From CAWBFD01 sp963788115 (GTDB lineage: Bacteria; Actinomycetota; Thermoleophilia; Solirubrobacterales; 70-9), in contig CAWBFD010000004.1 in assembly GCA_963788115.1 (NCBI GenBank), positions 1,674,001 to 1,738,000 of the forward strand: 64,000 nucleotides of DNA. Direction: 5' to 3'. Shown here piece after piece: positions 7,664 through 15,529 of this stretch. Under the pieces are notes generated by a model that was not told where the DNA came from, did no database searches, and worked only from the letters and a program-made list of their open reading frames with translations. Within the stretch, counting starts at the first letter, position 1; each line of letters opens with the position of its first letter. A program made the position numbers and the translations under genes.

Positions 7664-8677
7664 GTGACTTCCGTCCTGGTCGAGGCCCCGCCCCGCCCCG
7701 AGGCGACCCCCAAGGTCTCGCGACCGAGCGTCAGCCCGCGCAAGAAGCGGATGCTGATCATCGTCAACCCGTACGCCACGACCGTCTCCGATCGGCTCAA
7801 GAACCTCGTCGTGTACGCGCTTCAGGGTCGGTTCGACGTCGAGGCGGTCTCAACCAAGGCCCAGAATCACGCGACCGAGATCTCCCGGGAGGCCCACGAC
7901 GGCGGCTACGACGTGGTCGTTGCCTTCGGGGGCGACGGGACCCTGAACGAGGTCGCGAACGGCCTCGCGGGAACCGACATCCCGGTCACGGTGCTGCCGG
8001 GCGGGTCGACCAACGTCGTCAGCCGCACGCTTGGGATCCCGAACGACGTCGTCGACGCGACCGAGCATCTGCTCGGCCTCGCCGACGACTGGGCCCCGCG
8101 GCCGATCGACCTGGGCATCGCCAGCGGCCGCCGGTTTGTGTTCGCGGCCGGTGCCGGGCTCGACGCCTCGGCGGCGCGGCGAATGGACGCTCGGCCGTCG
8201 CTCAAGTCGAGGGGCGGTCGCTGGTTCTACACGGCCGTCGCGATCGACAGCTTCTACCGCGAGTACCTGGGCAGAGCGGTCCGGATGCGGGTTCGGGCCG
8301 GTGACAAGGAGGCCGAGGGCATCACTGCGATCGCTCAGAACTCGGACCCGTTCACCTTCTTCGGCCCGCGGCCCGTCAGGGTCTGCGAGGACGCGGCGCT
8401 GGCCAACGGCACCCTGTCGGTGGCCCTGCTGCGCCGCGCCGCCCAACGCGACGTCCCGACGATCATCACCCGGGCGTTGAGCGAGCGCTTCCGGATCACC
8501 GATCACCGCCAGATCGAGGAGTTCGCGGAGGTAACCGAGGCGCGGATCGAGTCCGTGTCGGAGGACCGGGACGGACGCCGGCGTCCCTTCCCGGTCCAGG
8601 TCGACGGCGACTACATCGGCGACCTGGAGGAGCTCGACCTGGGGATCGAGCCCGAGGCGCTCACGGTCGTCGCCTGA
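7664..8677 (+). CDS. Diacylglycerol/lipid kinase family protein
   Basis: DAGK-catalytic-domain protein of 337 residues. IIVNPYA (32-38) opens the domain and the nucleotide-binding GGDGTLNEV is at 89-97, followed by LPGGSTN. It is expected to phosphorylate a membrane lipid with ATP. The GTG start at 7664 has AGGAG about 8 bp upstream and lies 9 bp after the MBL gene, so the two are probably one operon. In actinobacteria such kinases feed phospholipid or glycolipid synthesis; the lipid substrate cannot be told from the sequence. Confidence 0.9.
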   Translation: MTSVLVEAPPRPEATPKVSRPSVSPRKKRMLIIVNPYATTVSDRLKNLVVYALQGRFDVEAVSTKAQNHATEISREAHDGGYDVVVAFGGDGTLNEVANGLAGTDIPVTVLPGGSTNVVSRTLGIPNDVVDATEHLLGLADDWAPRPIDLGIASGRRFVFAAGAGLDASAARRMDARPSLKSRGGRWFYTAVAIDSFYREYLGRAVRMRVRAGDKEAEGITAIAQNSDPFTFFGPRPVRVCEDAALANGTLSVALLRRAAQRDVPTIITRALSERFRITDHRQIEEFAEVTEARIESVSEDRDGRRRPFPVQVDGDYIGDLEELDLGIEPEALTVVA

Positions 8678-8740
8678 GCCGCGTGCCCGAAGCTGCAATA
8701 GTCGCGCGCGGGGGACCGAGCTCGACCGAGAGGAGAAGCG

Positions 8741-9064
8741 ATGGACTTCCAGGAGACGATTGCGGCCGCCCGCGATGCGATCACCGTCAAGCGCGTCTAC
8801 GGCGATCCGTACGAGCGTAATGGGGTCACCGTGATCCCCGCCGCCACCGTCGGTGGAGGCGCGGGTGGTGGCAGCGGGGACGACCCCAAGGGCGGCTCCG
8901 GTGGCGGCGGCGGCTTCGGGCTCGGCGCCCGGCCGGTGGGCGCCTACGTGATCGACAACGGAACGGTGCGGTGGGAGCCGGCCATCGACATCGCCCGGAT
9001 CGTCGGCCAGACCATGCTGGCCGCCAGCGTGATTGCGGTGGTCTGGGCGCTCAGCCGCCGCTAG
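8741..9064 (+). CDS. GerW/YtfJ-family protein with C-terminal membrane helix
   Basis: Protein of 107 residues. Residues 1-80 match the GerW (YtfJ) pattern: VTVIPAATV, a glycine-rich stretch (GGGAGGGSG then GGSGGGGGFGLGARPVGAYVI), then a beta-rich tail. A transmembrane helix (MLAASVIAVVWAL) ends the protein. The start has a clear ribosome-binding site, GAGAGGAGAAGCG. GerW was described in spore germination in Bacillus, but homologues are frequent in non-sporulating actinobacteria with unknown function. It is the last gene of this plus-strand run and converges with the glycosyltransferase. Confidence 0.75.
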   Translation: MDFQETIAAARDAITVKRVYGDPYERNGVTVIPAATVGGGAGGGSGDDPKGGSGGGGGFGLGARPVGAYVIDNGTVRWEPAIDIARIVGQTMLAASVIAVVWALSRR

Positions 9065-9128
9065 CCGCGACCTCCCACCCCATCCACGCTCGCCGAGGGA
9101 TTCTCTTGGCTATCGCCCACACAATGCA

Positions 9129-10025
9129 TCAGCGAGAGCGGCGTGGAACTGGGCGCTCGGCCTCGTTGCTCCGCGCGTAGCCGACGTTGTGCGCGACGAG
9201 CCCGACGCCGTCGAACGCACGGAACGACGCCTCCTCGACCCGGCCGTGCGCGAGGTTGACGACCACGTCGCGGGCGCTGCCGGCCAGCCCCTGGCGAAGC
9301 GGCCAGCGGGGCGATGACCCCGGATAGCGCCGGTTGAGCCAGCGCGCGCCCGAGCCGTAGCGGGCGACCGCGCGAAGGAGGTCGATCGGGCTCTCGCGAT
9401 GCAGGTGGCTGACCACCGCGGCGGGCCTCGCCTCGATCGTCCAGCCGTCGGCGAGCAACCGGCGGCAGAGGTCGAAGTCGCCGCCCGAGAGGACCCCCTC
9501 GGCGAACCCCCCGGCGCGATCGAAGGCGGTCCGCCGCACCAGCAGGTTGGCGGTGGCCGCGGCGCCGGTGACCGCGTCGTGAAGGCCATGGTGCTGGTCC
9601 AGGAACCGCCGCGAGCGCGCGTAGCGCGCCGCGAACGCGCGCTGGCCGGTATCCGCGATTACCTGCCCGGCGACGACGCCGGCGCGATCGGCCGGACCGG
9701 TGGCGAAGTAGGCGTCGATGAGGTCGGGCGCGGGCGTGCAATCGGCATCCACGAACAGCAGCCACTCGCCGCCGGCCGCCCTCGCTCCGGCGTTTCTGGC
9801 GCGGTAGGAGGAGCGCTCGCCGGTGGCGGAGACCACCCTCGCCCTGCGGGCGGGGCCGTCGCTGGCGAGGACGCTCTCAGCCACTCCCCCGTCGCTGTTG
9901 TCGGCAACGATCAGCTCGTCGCCGGCCCGCAACTCGAGCGGGACCAGGGCGTCACGAAGGCGGCGCGCCGCGGCGGCGTCGCCGCGAAACGGGACGATCA
10001 CGCTGACCGCGGGCCGACGGCTCAC
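9129..10025 (-). CDS. Family 2 glycosyltransferase
   Basis: GT-A glycosyltransferase of 298 residues. VSVIVPFRG opens the nucleotide-binding domain; LLFVDADCTP supplies the DxD metal motif, and GGDFDLCRRL the acceptor-side ED/GD region. No membrane segments are obvious, so it should be cytoplasmic or peripheral. The start is the GTG at 10025 because it overlaps the stop of the rel gene as GTGA; upstream in-frame starts would extend the protein into low-complexity sequence antisense to nothing conserved. The acceptor is unknown. Confidence 0.85.
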   Translation of the reverse strand: MSRRPAVSVIVPFRGDAAAARRLRDALVPLELRAGDELIVADNSDGGVAESVLASDGPARRARVVSATGERSSYRARNAGARAAGGEWLLFVDADCTPAPDLIDAYFATGPADRAGVVAGQVIADTGQRAFAARYARSRRFLDQHHGLHDAVTGAAATANLLVRRTAFDRAGGFAEGVLSGGDFDLCRRLLADGWTIEARPAAVVSHLHRESPIDLLRAVARYGSGARWLNRRYPGSSPRWPLRQGLAGSARDVVVNLAHGRVEEASFRAFDGVGLVAHNVGYARSNEAERPVPRRSR

Positions 10026-12202
10026 TCGGTCGGGGTCACGCGGTACGCGTCGAACACCGAGTCGACGTTGCGGAGCCGCCCGATGCACTGGCGCAACTGC
10101 TCCGTGTCGCCCACCTCGACCACGAACCGGTTCTTGACCATGGGGTGCTTGGTCGAGCACTTCGCCTCGAGGATGTTGACCCCGGCCTCGGCAAAGGTCC
10201 GTGAGAGATCCTCCAGCAGGCGGGTGCGGTCCCAGGCGTCGACCTGGAGCTCGACGCGGTAGGAGGCCGAGTTGTCGCCGGCCCAGCTGACGTCGGTGAA
10301 GCGCTCCGGCGCCTTCCGCAGGGCCGCCACGTTCTTGCAGTCCTCGCGGTGGATCGTGATCCCACGGCCTAGCGAGACGTATCCGACGATCCCGTCACCG
10401 GGGACCGGGCGGCAGCACTTGGCGAGCCGGACCATGACGTCCTCGACGCCCTTGACGATGATCCCGTAGTTCTTCGCGTCCTGGGTGCGCCGCTGGCGCT
10501 CGTCCCGCCCCTCGAGCACGCTCGCGAGCCGCGCCTGGGTCTCGTCGCCGGCCACGGCCTCGCCCTGCTTGAGGCGCTGCAGGACCTTGCCCGCCACCAT
10601 TCCGGGGACGAGCTTCCCCTGGCCCAGCGCGACGTAGAAGTCGTCGGCCTTGCGGAAGCCCAGCTCCCGGGTGACATCGGCGAGCAGCGGCGAGCCCGCG
10701 ATCCGCTGCATCGGCAGTCCGCGCTTTCGCAGGGCCTCCTGGAGCTGCTCGCGCCCACGCCGCTCGGCGTCCTCGCGCCGCTCCCGCTTGAGGAACGCCC
10801 GGATCTTGTTCCGCGCCCTGCTGGTCCGCACCAGGGCAAGCCAGTCCCGTGACGGGCCCCGCTCCTGCTTGGCGGTGAGGATCTCGACGATGTCGCCGGA
10901 GCGCAGCTGGTAATGGAGCGGGACGATCTTTCCGTTGACCTTGGCCCCGACGCACCGGTGGCCGACGTCGGTGTGCACGGCGTAGGCGAAGTCGAGCGGG
11001 GTCGAGCCCGCCGACAGGTTCTTGACCTCGCCCCTCGGGGTGAACACGAACACCTCGTCCTCGAACAGGTCGACCTTGAGCGACTCCAGGAACTCGGTCG
11101 GGTCCTGCTCGCCCTCGGCCTCGAGGAGCTGGCGCAGCCAGGTCATCTTCTCCCGCTGGGGGTCACCCCCGCCACGGCCGCCCTCCTTGTAGATCACGTG
11201 GGCGGCGATCCCGTACTCGGCCAGCTCGTGCATGTCGGGGGTGCGAATCTGGATCTCGAGCGGTCTCCCCTCGGGGCCGATCACCGTCGTGTGCAACGCC
11301 TGGTAGAGGTTGAGCTTCGGGGTCGCGACGAAGTCCTTGAACCGGCCCGGCAGCGGCTTCCAGATCGAGTGGATGATGCCCACCGCGCCGTAGCAGTCCT
11401 TGACCGAGCCGACGATCACTCGCATCGCGGTGAGGTCGTAGATCTCGTTGAACTCCCGCCCCTTCTTGGTCATCTTCGAGTAGATCGAGTAGAAGTGCTT
11501 GGCGCGGCCTGAGATCTCGGCCTCGATCCCCACCTTCCTCAGCTCGTCGCGCAGGAACCGTCCGGCCTCGTCCACGTACTCCTCGCGCTCCGGCCGCTGC
11601 TGGGAGACGAGCTTCTTGATCTCGTCGTACTTGCGGGGATGCAGGCGCTGGAAGGCGAGGTCCTCGAGCTCCCACTTGATCGCATGGATCCCGAGCCGAT
11701 GCGCGAGCGGCGCATAGATCTCGAGCGTCTCGCGCGCCTTGTCGAGCTGCTTCTGCTTGGGCAGCGCCGAGAGCGTCCGCATGTTGTGGAGCCTGTCGGC
11801 GAGCTTGATCAGGATGACCCGGACGTCCGTGGCCATCGCCACCATCATCTTCCGGTAGTTCTCGGCCTGATGCTCGTCGCGGCTCTGGAAGGTGATCTCG
11901 GTGAGCTTGGTGACGCCATCGACGAGCTGGGCGATCGACTCGCCGAACAGCTCGCCGACCTCATCCAGGCTGGCGCTGGTGTCTTCGACCGTGTCGTGCA
12001 GGAGCGCGGCGCAGAGGGTCTCGGTGTCCAGTCGCAGGCCGGCGCAGATCTTCGCCACCTCGACCGGGTGGGTGATGAAGTCCTCGCCGGACTTTCGCTG
12101 CTGGTCGGCGTGGCGCTCGCAGGCGAATACGAAGGCGCGCTCGACCTCCGTGCGATCGACCGCTCTGGCGCCGTCGCCCGCATGCTCGGTGATCACGGCC
12201 AC
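10022..12202 (-). CDS. rel: Bifunctional (p)ppGpp synthetase/hydrolase
   Basis: RelA/SpoT homologue of 726 residues. The HD hydrolase domain has LLHDTVED with His69-Asp70; the synthetase domain follows, carrying RFKD (the RxKD signature of bifunctional enzymes) and the YQALHTTV and EIQIRT segments; then a TGS domain from VFVFTPRG, and a C-terminal ACT domain. It makes and degrades the stringent-response alarmone. The chosen start is GTG 12202, but the frame stays open well upstream into the end of recJ without a standard start codon, so an unusual start (ATT after GAGGAGG) is conceivable. It follows recJ in an operon. Confidence 0.95.
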   Translation of the reverse strand: MAVITEHAGDGARAVDRTEVERAFVFACERHADQQRKSGEDFITHPVEVAKICAGLRLDTETLCAALLHDTVEDTSASLDEVGELFGESIAQLVDGVTKLTEITFQSRDEHQAENYRKMMVAMATDVRVILIKLADRLHNMRTLSALPKQKQLDKARETLEIYAPLAHRLGIHAIKWELEDLAFQRLHPRKYDEIKKLVSQQRPEREEYVDEAGRFLRDELRKVGIEAEISGRAKHFYSIYSKMTKKGREFNEIYDLTAMRVIVGSVKDCYGAVGIIHSIWKPLPGRFKDFVATPKLNLYQALHTTVIGPEGRPLEIQIRTPDMHELAEYGIAAHVIYKEGGRGGGDPQREKMTWLRQLLEAEGEQDPTEFLESLKVDLFEDEVFVFTPRGEVKNLSAGSTPLDFAYAVHTDVGHRCVGAKVNGKIVPLHYQLRSGDIVEILTAKQERGPSRDWLALVRTSRARNKIRAFLKRERREDAERRGREQLQEALRKRGLPMQRIAGSPLLADVTRELGFRKADDFYVALGQGKLVPGMVAGKVLQRLKQGEAVAGDETQARLASVLEGRDERQRRTQDAKNYGIIVKGVEDVMVRLAKCCRPVPGDGIVGYVSLGRGITIHREDCKNVAALRKAPERFTDVSWAGDNSASYRVELQVDAWDRTRLLEDLSRTFAEAGVNILEAKCSTKHPMVKNRFVVEVGDTEQLRQCIGRLRNVDSVFDAYRVTPTE

Positions 12203-12405
12203 GAGATCACCCAGGAGTCCCCGTTCCTCGTCGGTCAGCTCCTTCGTCAGCGTGCCGATCGGGGCGGCGGGCGCACGGTCCCCACGGCGGGCGCCGACCC
12301 GCAGATGCCCGCGACGATCGTCCGGCGGCGGGCCGGCGACCTCGGCACGCGATGGCCCGCCGTCGGTCCCGTCGCCGTTCCCGGCGGGCTCGGCGGTCTT
12401 GGGCT

Positions 12406-15012
12406 TCAGCTCGCTTGTCTTCTGCCGCTCAGGAATCGCCGGCCCTCCTCGAATCGGACGCGATAGGCGGCGAAGGCCCCGGATCGCTCCAGATCCTTCC
12501 CTTCCGAGGATACGACGACGGGCGTCTCGCCGGGCGCGGATCCCTCCCAGCGCACGAGCTCGAGCTCGCCCAGCACGCGCAGGCAGCGGGCCGCCACCTC
12601 GGGCGTGCGCGGGAACCGCCCGGCGCCGGCGAGCGCGTGAATCAGCTCATCGCCCGAGAGAGCCTGCTCGGCCGACTCCGCCACCAGCTCCCGGTAGATC
12701 CGGGCGAGGGTCAGCCGAACCGGCCACTCGGTCTCGTGCACCCGCAGGGCGAGGTCGACCTCGGGATCACTCCAGGCGAGATGGAGATACCCACCGCCTC
12801 GTTCCGGGCGGGAGCGGTCGGCCAGGTCCTCGAGGTGCGCGAACGGCGGCGGGTCGATGACCACCACGTGCTCGAACCGGGACGGAAGCGAGGGACGCCT
12901 TGCGAGCGCCGCCCAGTCGGCGAGGGCGACGCCAGAGGCCGCCTCCTCGAGCATCCGGATCCGCTCGTCGAGAGCGGAATCGGAGAACGCCCCCGCGGCG
13001 AGCGCAACCGGGCCCCCGCCGAACCGGGCGGGAATCACGACGCTCTCGACCAGCCCGCGGCGGCGACGCGCGTCCGCGCAGAGGACCAGGACGGGTTCGG
13101 CGCTCGAGGCCAGTGCAGCCACCCCGGCTGCACCGGAGCAGCGTCGGCGATCGACCACCGACCGTCTCCGCCCGGCTCGGGCGAGCTCGACCAGCCCCCG
13201 TGGGGGCCATTGCCCAAGGGGGGCCTCGAGCTCCTCCTGGAGCCGCCGCAGCCACTCCTCCGCCGGCGGGATCGGGTCGGCCGGCGCGGCGGTGTGCCCA
13301 CCCGCCTCCGGCACGTAGAGCTCCCCGAGCACCACGCGAGGCTCCACCGCCCCGTTCCAGTGGTTCACCTCGAGGCTGACCGAGAGGTCGACCGCGCCCA
13401 CCTCGCCGATGCCGTCGAGCTCGCCGTTGACCCTGAAGGCCACCCCGAGCGCCCTGCGCGCGCCGCTCTCGACGCTGAAGCGTGCGTGCGCGTCGCCTTC
13501 TCCCATCGGACGGACGTCCCGCAGCCGCGCTGCTGGCACGAGCAGGCGAACCGCTGGGTTCCCCTGTCCGAAGGGGCCGAGCCGCGCGAGCTGCTCGGCC
13601 ACGTCGAGGCCGAGGCTCTCCCCGCCGACCACCGCATCGACGGCCTCGACGGGTGGTGGCGCCTCGTCGCCGAGGGTCGATCTGGCGTGGGCGGCGAAGG
13701 CCCGCCGGAAGGCGTCGATGCCGCCGGCCTCGATCTCCAGGCCAGCGGCGGCCCTGTGGCCGCCGAATCGCACCAGGTGCTCGCCGCAGGCCTCGAGCGC
13801 CGCCAGCAGGTCGAAGCCGGGGATGCTGCGCCCCGAGCCCCGGCCTCGGCCCTCGGGGCCCAGGCCGATCAGGACCGTCGGGCGCCAGTGGCGCTCGGCC
13901 AGGCGGGAGGCGACGATGCCCACGACGCCCGGATGCCATCCCTCTCCCGCCAGCACCAGGCACGGGGCATCCGCCAGATCGTCGGGGAGCTCGCCGCGGG
14001 CGCGCTCGGCGGCAGACAGCACCTCCTGCTCGGCGCCGCGGCGCTCGTGGTTCGCGCGGTCCAGCTCCGCCGCGATCGCCGCAGCGCGCTCGGGGTCACC
14101 GGTGAGCATCAGCTCGACCCCGGCATCGGCGCGATGCATGCGCCCGGCGGCGTTGATCCGCGGCCCGAGGCGAAAGGCGAGGTCGCCCTCGTCGAGGCGC
14201 TCCGGCTCGATCGCGGCCACCTTCATCAACGCTCGCAGGCCGGGCCGCTGCCCCCGCCTGGCCTCCGCCAATCCACGGCGAACGAGCCCCCGGTTCTCGC
14301 CGGTGAGCGGGACGAGGTCGGCGACGGTCGCGAGCGCGACGAGGTCGAGGTCGGGAGCTGCCCGCGCCTCCCCGAGCAGAGCCGCCGCGAGCTTGTGGGC
14401 GACCCCGGTCGCACACAGCTGCGTGCACGGGTAGCCGCTCACGACCGGGTGCAGGATCGGGCAGTCGGGAACGCGCTCCCCCGGCTCGTGGTGATCGGTG
14501 ACGATCACCTCCAGCCCCGCTCGACGGGCCGCCTCGACCTCGTCGGCGCAGGTGATCCCGCAGTCGACGGTGACCAGCGTCTGGGTCCCGCGGGCGGCCA
14601 GCAGCTTCACCCCGGCCATCGTCAGGCCGTAGCCGTCGCCGAGCCGATCGGGGATGTACCAGTCGACGTGCCCGCCCAGCTCGCGGATCGCCCCCACAAG
14701 GATCGCGGTGGAGGAGACGCCGTCGACGTCGTAGTCGCCGTGCACCGTGATCGTCCTCCCGTGGGAGATCGCGGCGTGCAGGCGCTCCACGACCTCCGAC
14801 ATCCCCTCGAACTCGAACGGGTCGTGGCGTTCATCGGCCTCGAGGAACGCCCGGGCGGCCTCGACCGTGCGGTAGCCGCGACGCACCAGGGTTACGGCCA
14901 CGGGCTCTGCCAGCGCCAGTTCTCGAGCGAGCGCGCGAACCTCCGAGTAGTCGTACGGCTCGAAGCTGAAGGTCCGTGCGGGCACGGGCGAGCGTGGCGC
15001 ATTCGCGGCCAT
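12406..15012 (-). CDS. recJ: Single-stranded-DNA-specific exonuclease RecJ
   Basis: DHH/DHHA1 phosphoesterase of 868 residues for recombination and mismatch repair. Seen: HGDYDVDG (motif I), VTVDCGIT, VTDHHEPGE (the DHH), GINAAGR-like PRINAAGRM, and GGHRAAAGLEI of DHHA1. A C-terminal extension of roughly 300 residues follows the OB region, as in Firmicutes and actinobacterial RecJ; E. coli RecJ lacks it. The minus-strand promoter shows TAGCTT six bases before the ATG, suggesting a leaderless message. It is the first gene of the recJ-rel-glycosyltransferase unit. Confidence 0.93.
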   Translation of the reverse strand: MAANAPRSPVPARTFSFEPYDYSEVRALARELALAEPVAVTLVRRGYRTVEAARAFLEADERHDPFEFEGMSEVVERLHAAISHGRTITVHGDYDVDGVSSTAILVGAIRELGGHVDWYIPDRLGDGYGLTMAGVKLLAARGTQTLVTVDCGITCADEVEAARRAGLEVIVTDHHEPGERVPDCPILHPVVSGYPCTQLCATGVAHKLAAALLGEARAAPDLDLVALATVADLVPLTGENRGLVRRGLAEARRGQRPGLRALMKVAAIEPERLDEGDLAFRLGPRINAAGRMHRADAGVELMLTGDPERAAAIAAELDRANHERRGAEQEVLSAAERARGELPDDLADAPCLVLAGEGWHPGVVGIVASRLAERHWRPTVLIGLGPEGRGRGSGRSIPGFDLLAALEACGEHLVRFGGHRAAAGLEIEAGGIDAFRRAFAAHARSTLGDEAPPPVEAVDAVVGGESLGLDVAEQLARLGPFGQGNPAVRLLVPAARLRDVRPMGEGDAHARFSVESGARRALGVAFRVNGELDGIGEVGAVDLSVSLEVNHWNGAVEPRVVLGELYVPEAGGHTAAPADPIPPAEEWLRRLQEELEAPLGQWPPRGLVELARAGRRRSVVDRRRCSGAAGVAALASSAEPVLVLCADARRRRGLVESVVIPARFGGGPVALAAGAFSDSALDERIRMLEEAASGVALADWAALARRPSLPSRFEHVVVIDPPPFAHLEDLADRSRPERGGGYLHLAWSDPEVDLALRVHETEWPVRLTLARIYRELVAESAEQALSGDELIHALAGAGRFPRTPEVAARCLRVLGELELVRWEGSAPGETPVVVSSEGKDLERSGAFAAYRVRFEEGRRFLSGRRQAS

Positions 15013-15060
15013 GACGCCAAGCTAAGGACGGGCCCGGACGTGATTCGCTCCCCGATGTGG

Positions 15061-15149
15061 CCCTCCACCCCTCCCTCCCCGCCCCGCCCCGCCCGCCCCG
15101 CGGGCGAGCGGGGACTTATTCATCGCATTGATGCACAAGTCCCCGCTCG
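15061..15149. terminator. 13-bp hairpin beside a G-tract array, between secDF unit and recJ
   Basis: CGAGCGGGGACTT (15105-15117) is a perfect inverted repeat of AAGTCCCCGCTCG (15137-15149), with a 19-base loop that itself holds CATC/GATG. On the minus strand the hairpin is followed by repeated G runs (complement of 15061-15104), which could form a G-quadruplex. There is no U-tract, so this is not a classical intrinsic terminator; position after the 91-residue gene supports a transcript-end or mRNA-stability role. Confidence 0.6.
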
Positions 15150-15253
15150 GCCGGTGAGCGCCAGGTGGGTGTCTCGGTGAGCGCCGGGTGCCCCGGCGAG
15201 GTGGGCCGCTCGATCCGGGACTTTCTCCCTAGCCCGGGCGACCCCACTGGGTG

Positions 15254-15529
15254 CTATGCAGCGGCTTCGTGCTCCCCCTCGGCCCGCATGCCGATCAGGT
15301 AGACGATCCCCAGGCCGATCAGCGTGCCGGGGATCGCGACGAGGACGGTGCCGATGTCGGTGTCGCCGATCCCGCGCCCAGAGGCGATTTGGGCGATTGC
15401 GCCGGTCGTCATCGCGCCGGCGGCCGCGCCGAGGAACGCGCCCACGATCCCGCCCCAGAACCGGTCGGGAAGGAACACCGTGAAGTGCCAGAGCGCGACC
15501 CCGGTCGTGAACCACACGAGCGCGGCCAT
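15254..15529 (-). CDS. Small membrane protein of unknown function downstream of secDF
   Basis: Protein of 91 residues with two to three hydrophobic segments: FTTGVALWHFTVFLP, a glycine/alanine-rich helix (GGIVGAFLGAAAGAM), and VLVAIPGTLIGLGIVYLIG. It resembles short glycine-zipper membrane proteins but I do not recognise a named family. The ATG overlaps the secDF stop (TGATG), so it is co-translated with the translocase; a role in membrane or envelope maintenance is a guess from context only. Confidence 0.7.
   Translation of the reverse strand: MAALVWFTTGVALWHFTVFLPDRFWGGIVGAFLGAAAGAMTTGAIAQIASGRGIGDTDIGTVLVAIPGTLIGLGIVYLIGMRAEGEHEAAA

Noticed and set aside
12203..12420. Extended rel N-terminus reaching into recJ
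   Set aside because: The frame is open but contains no ATG, GTG or TTG start; only an unusual ATT after GAGGAGG would permit it.
12406..15180. Long plus-strand open frames opposite recJ, secDF and other genes
   Set aside because: They are by-products of high GC and third-position bias; none has family motifs or start signals.
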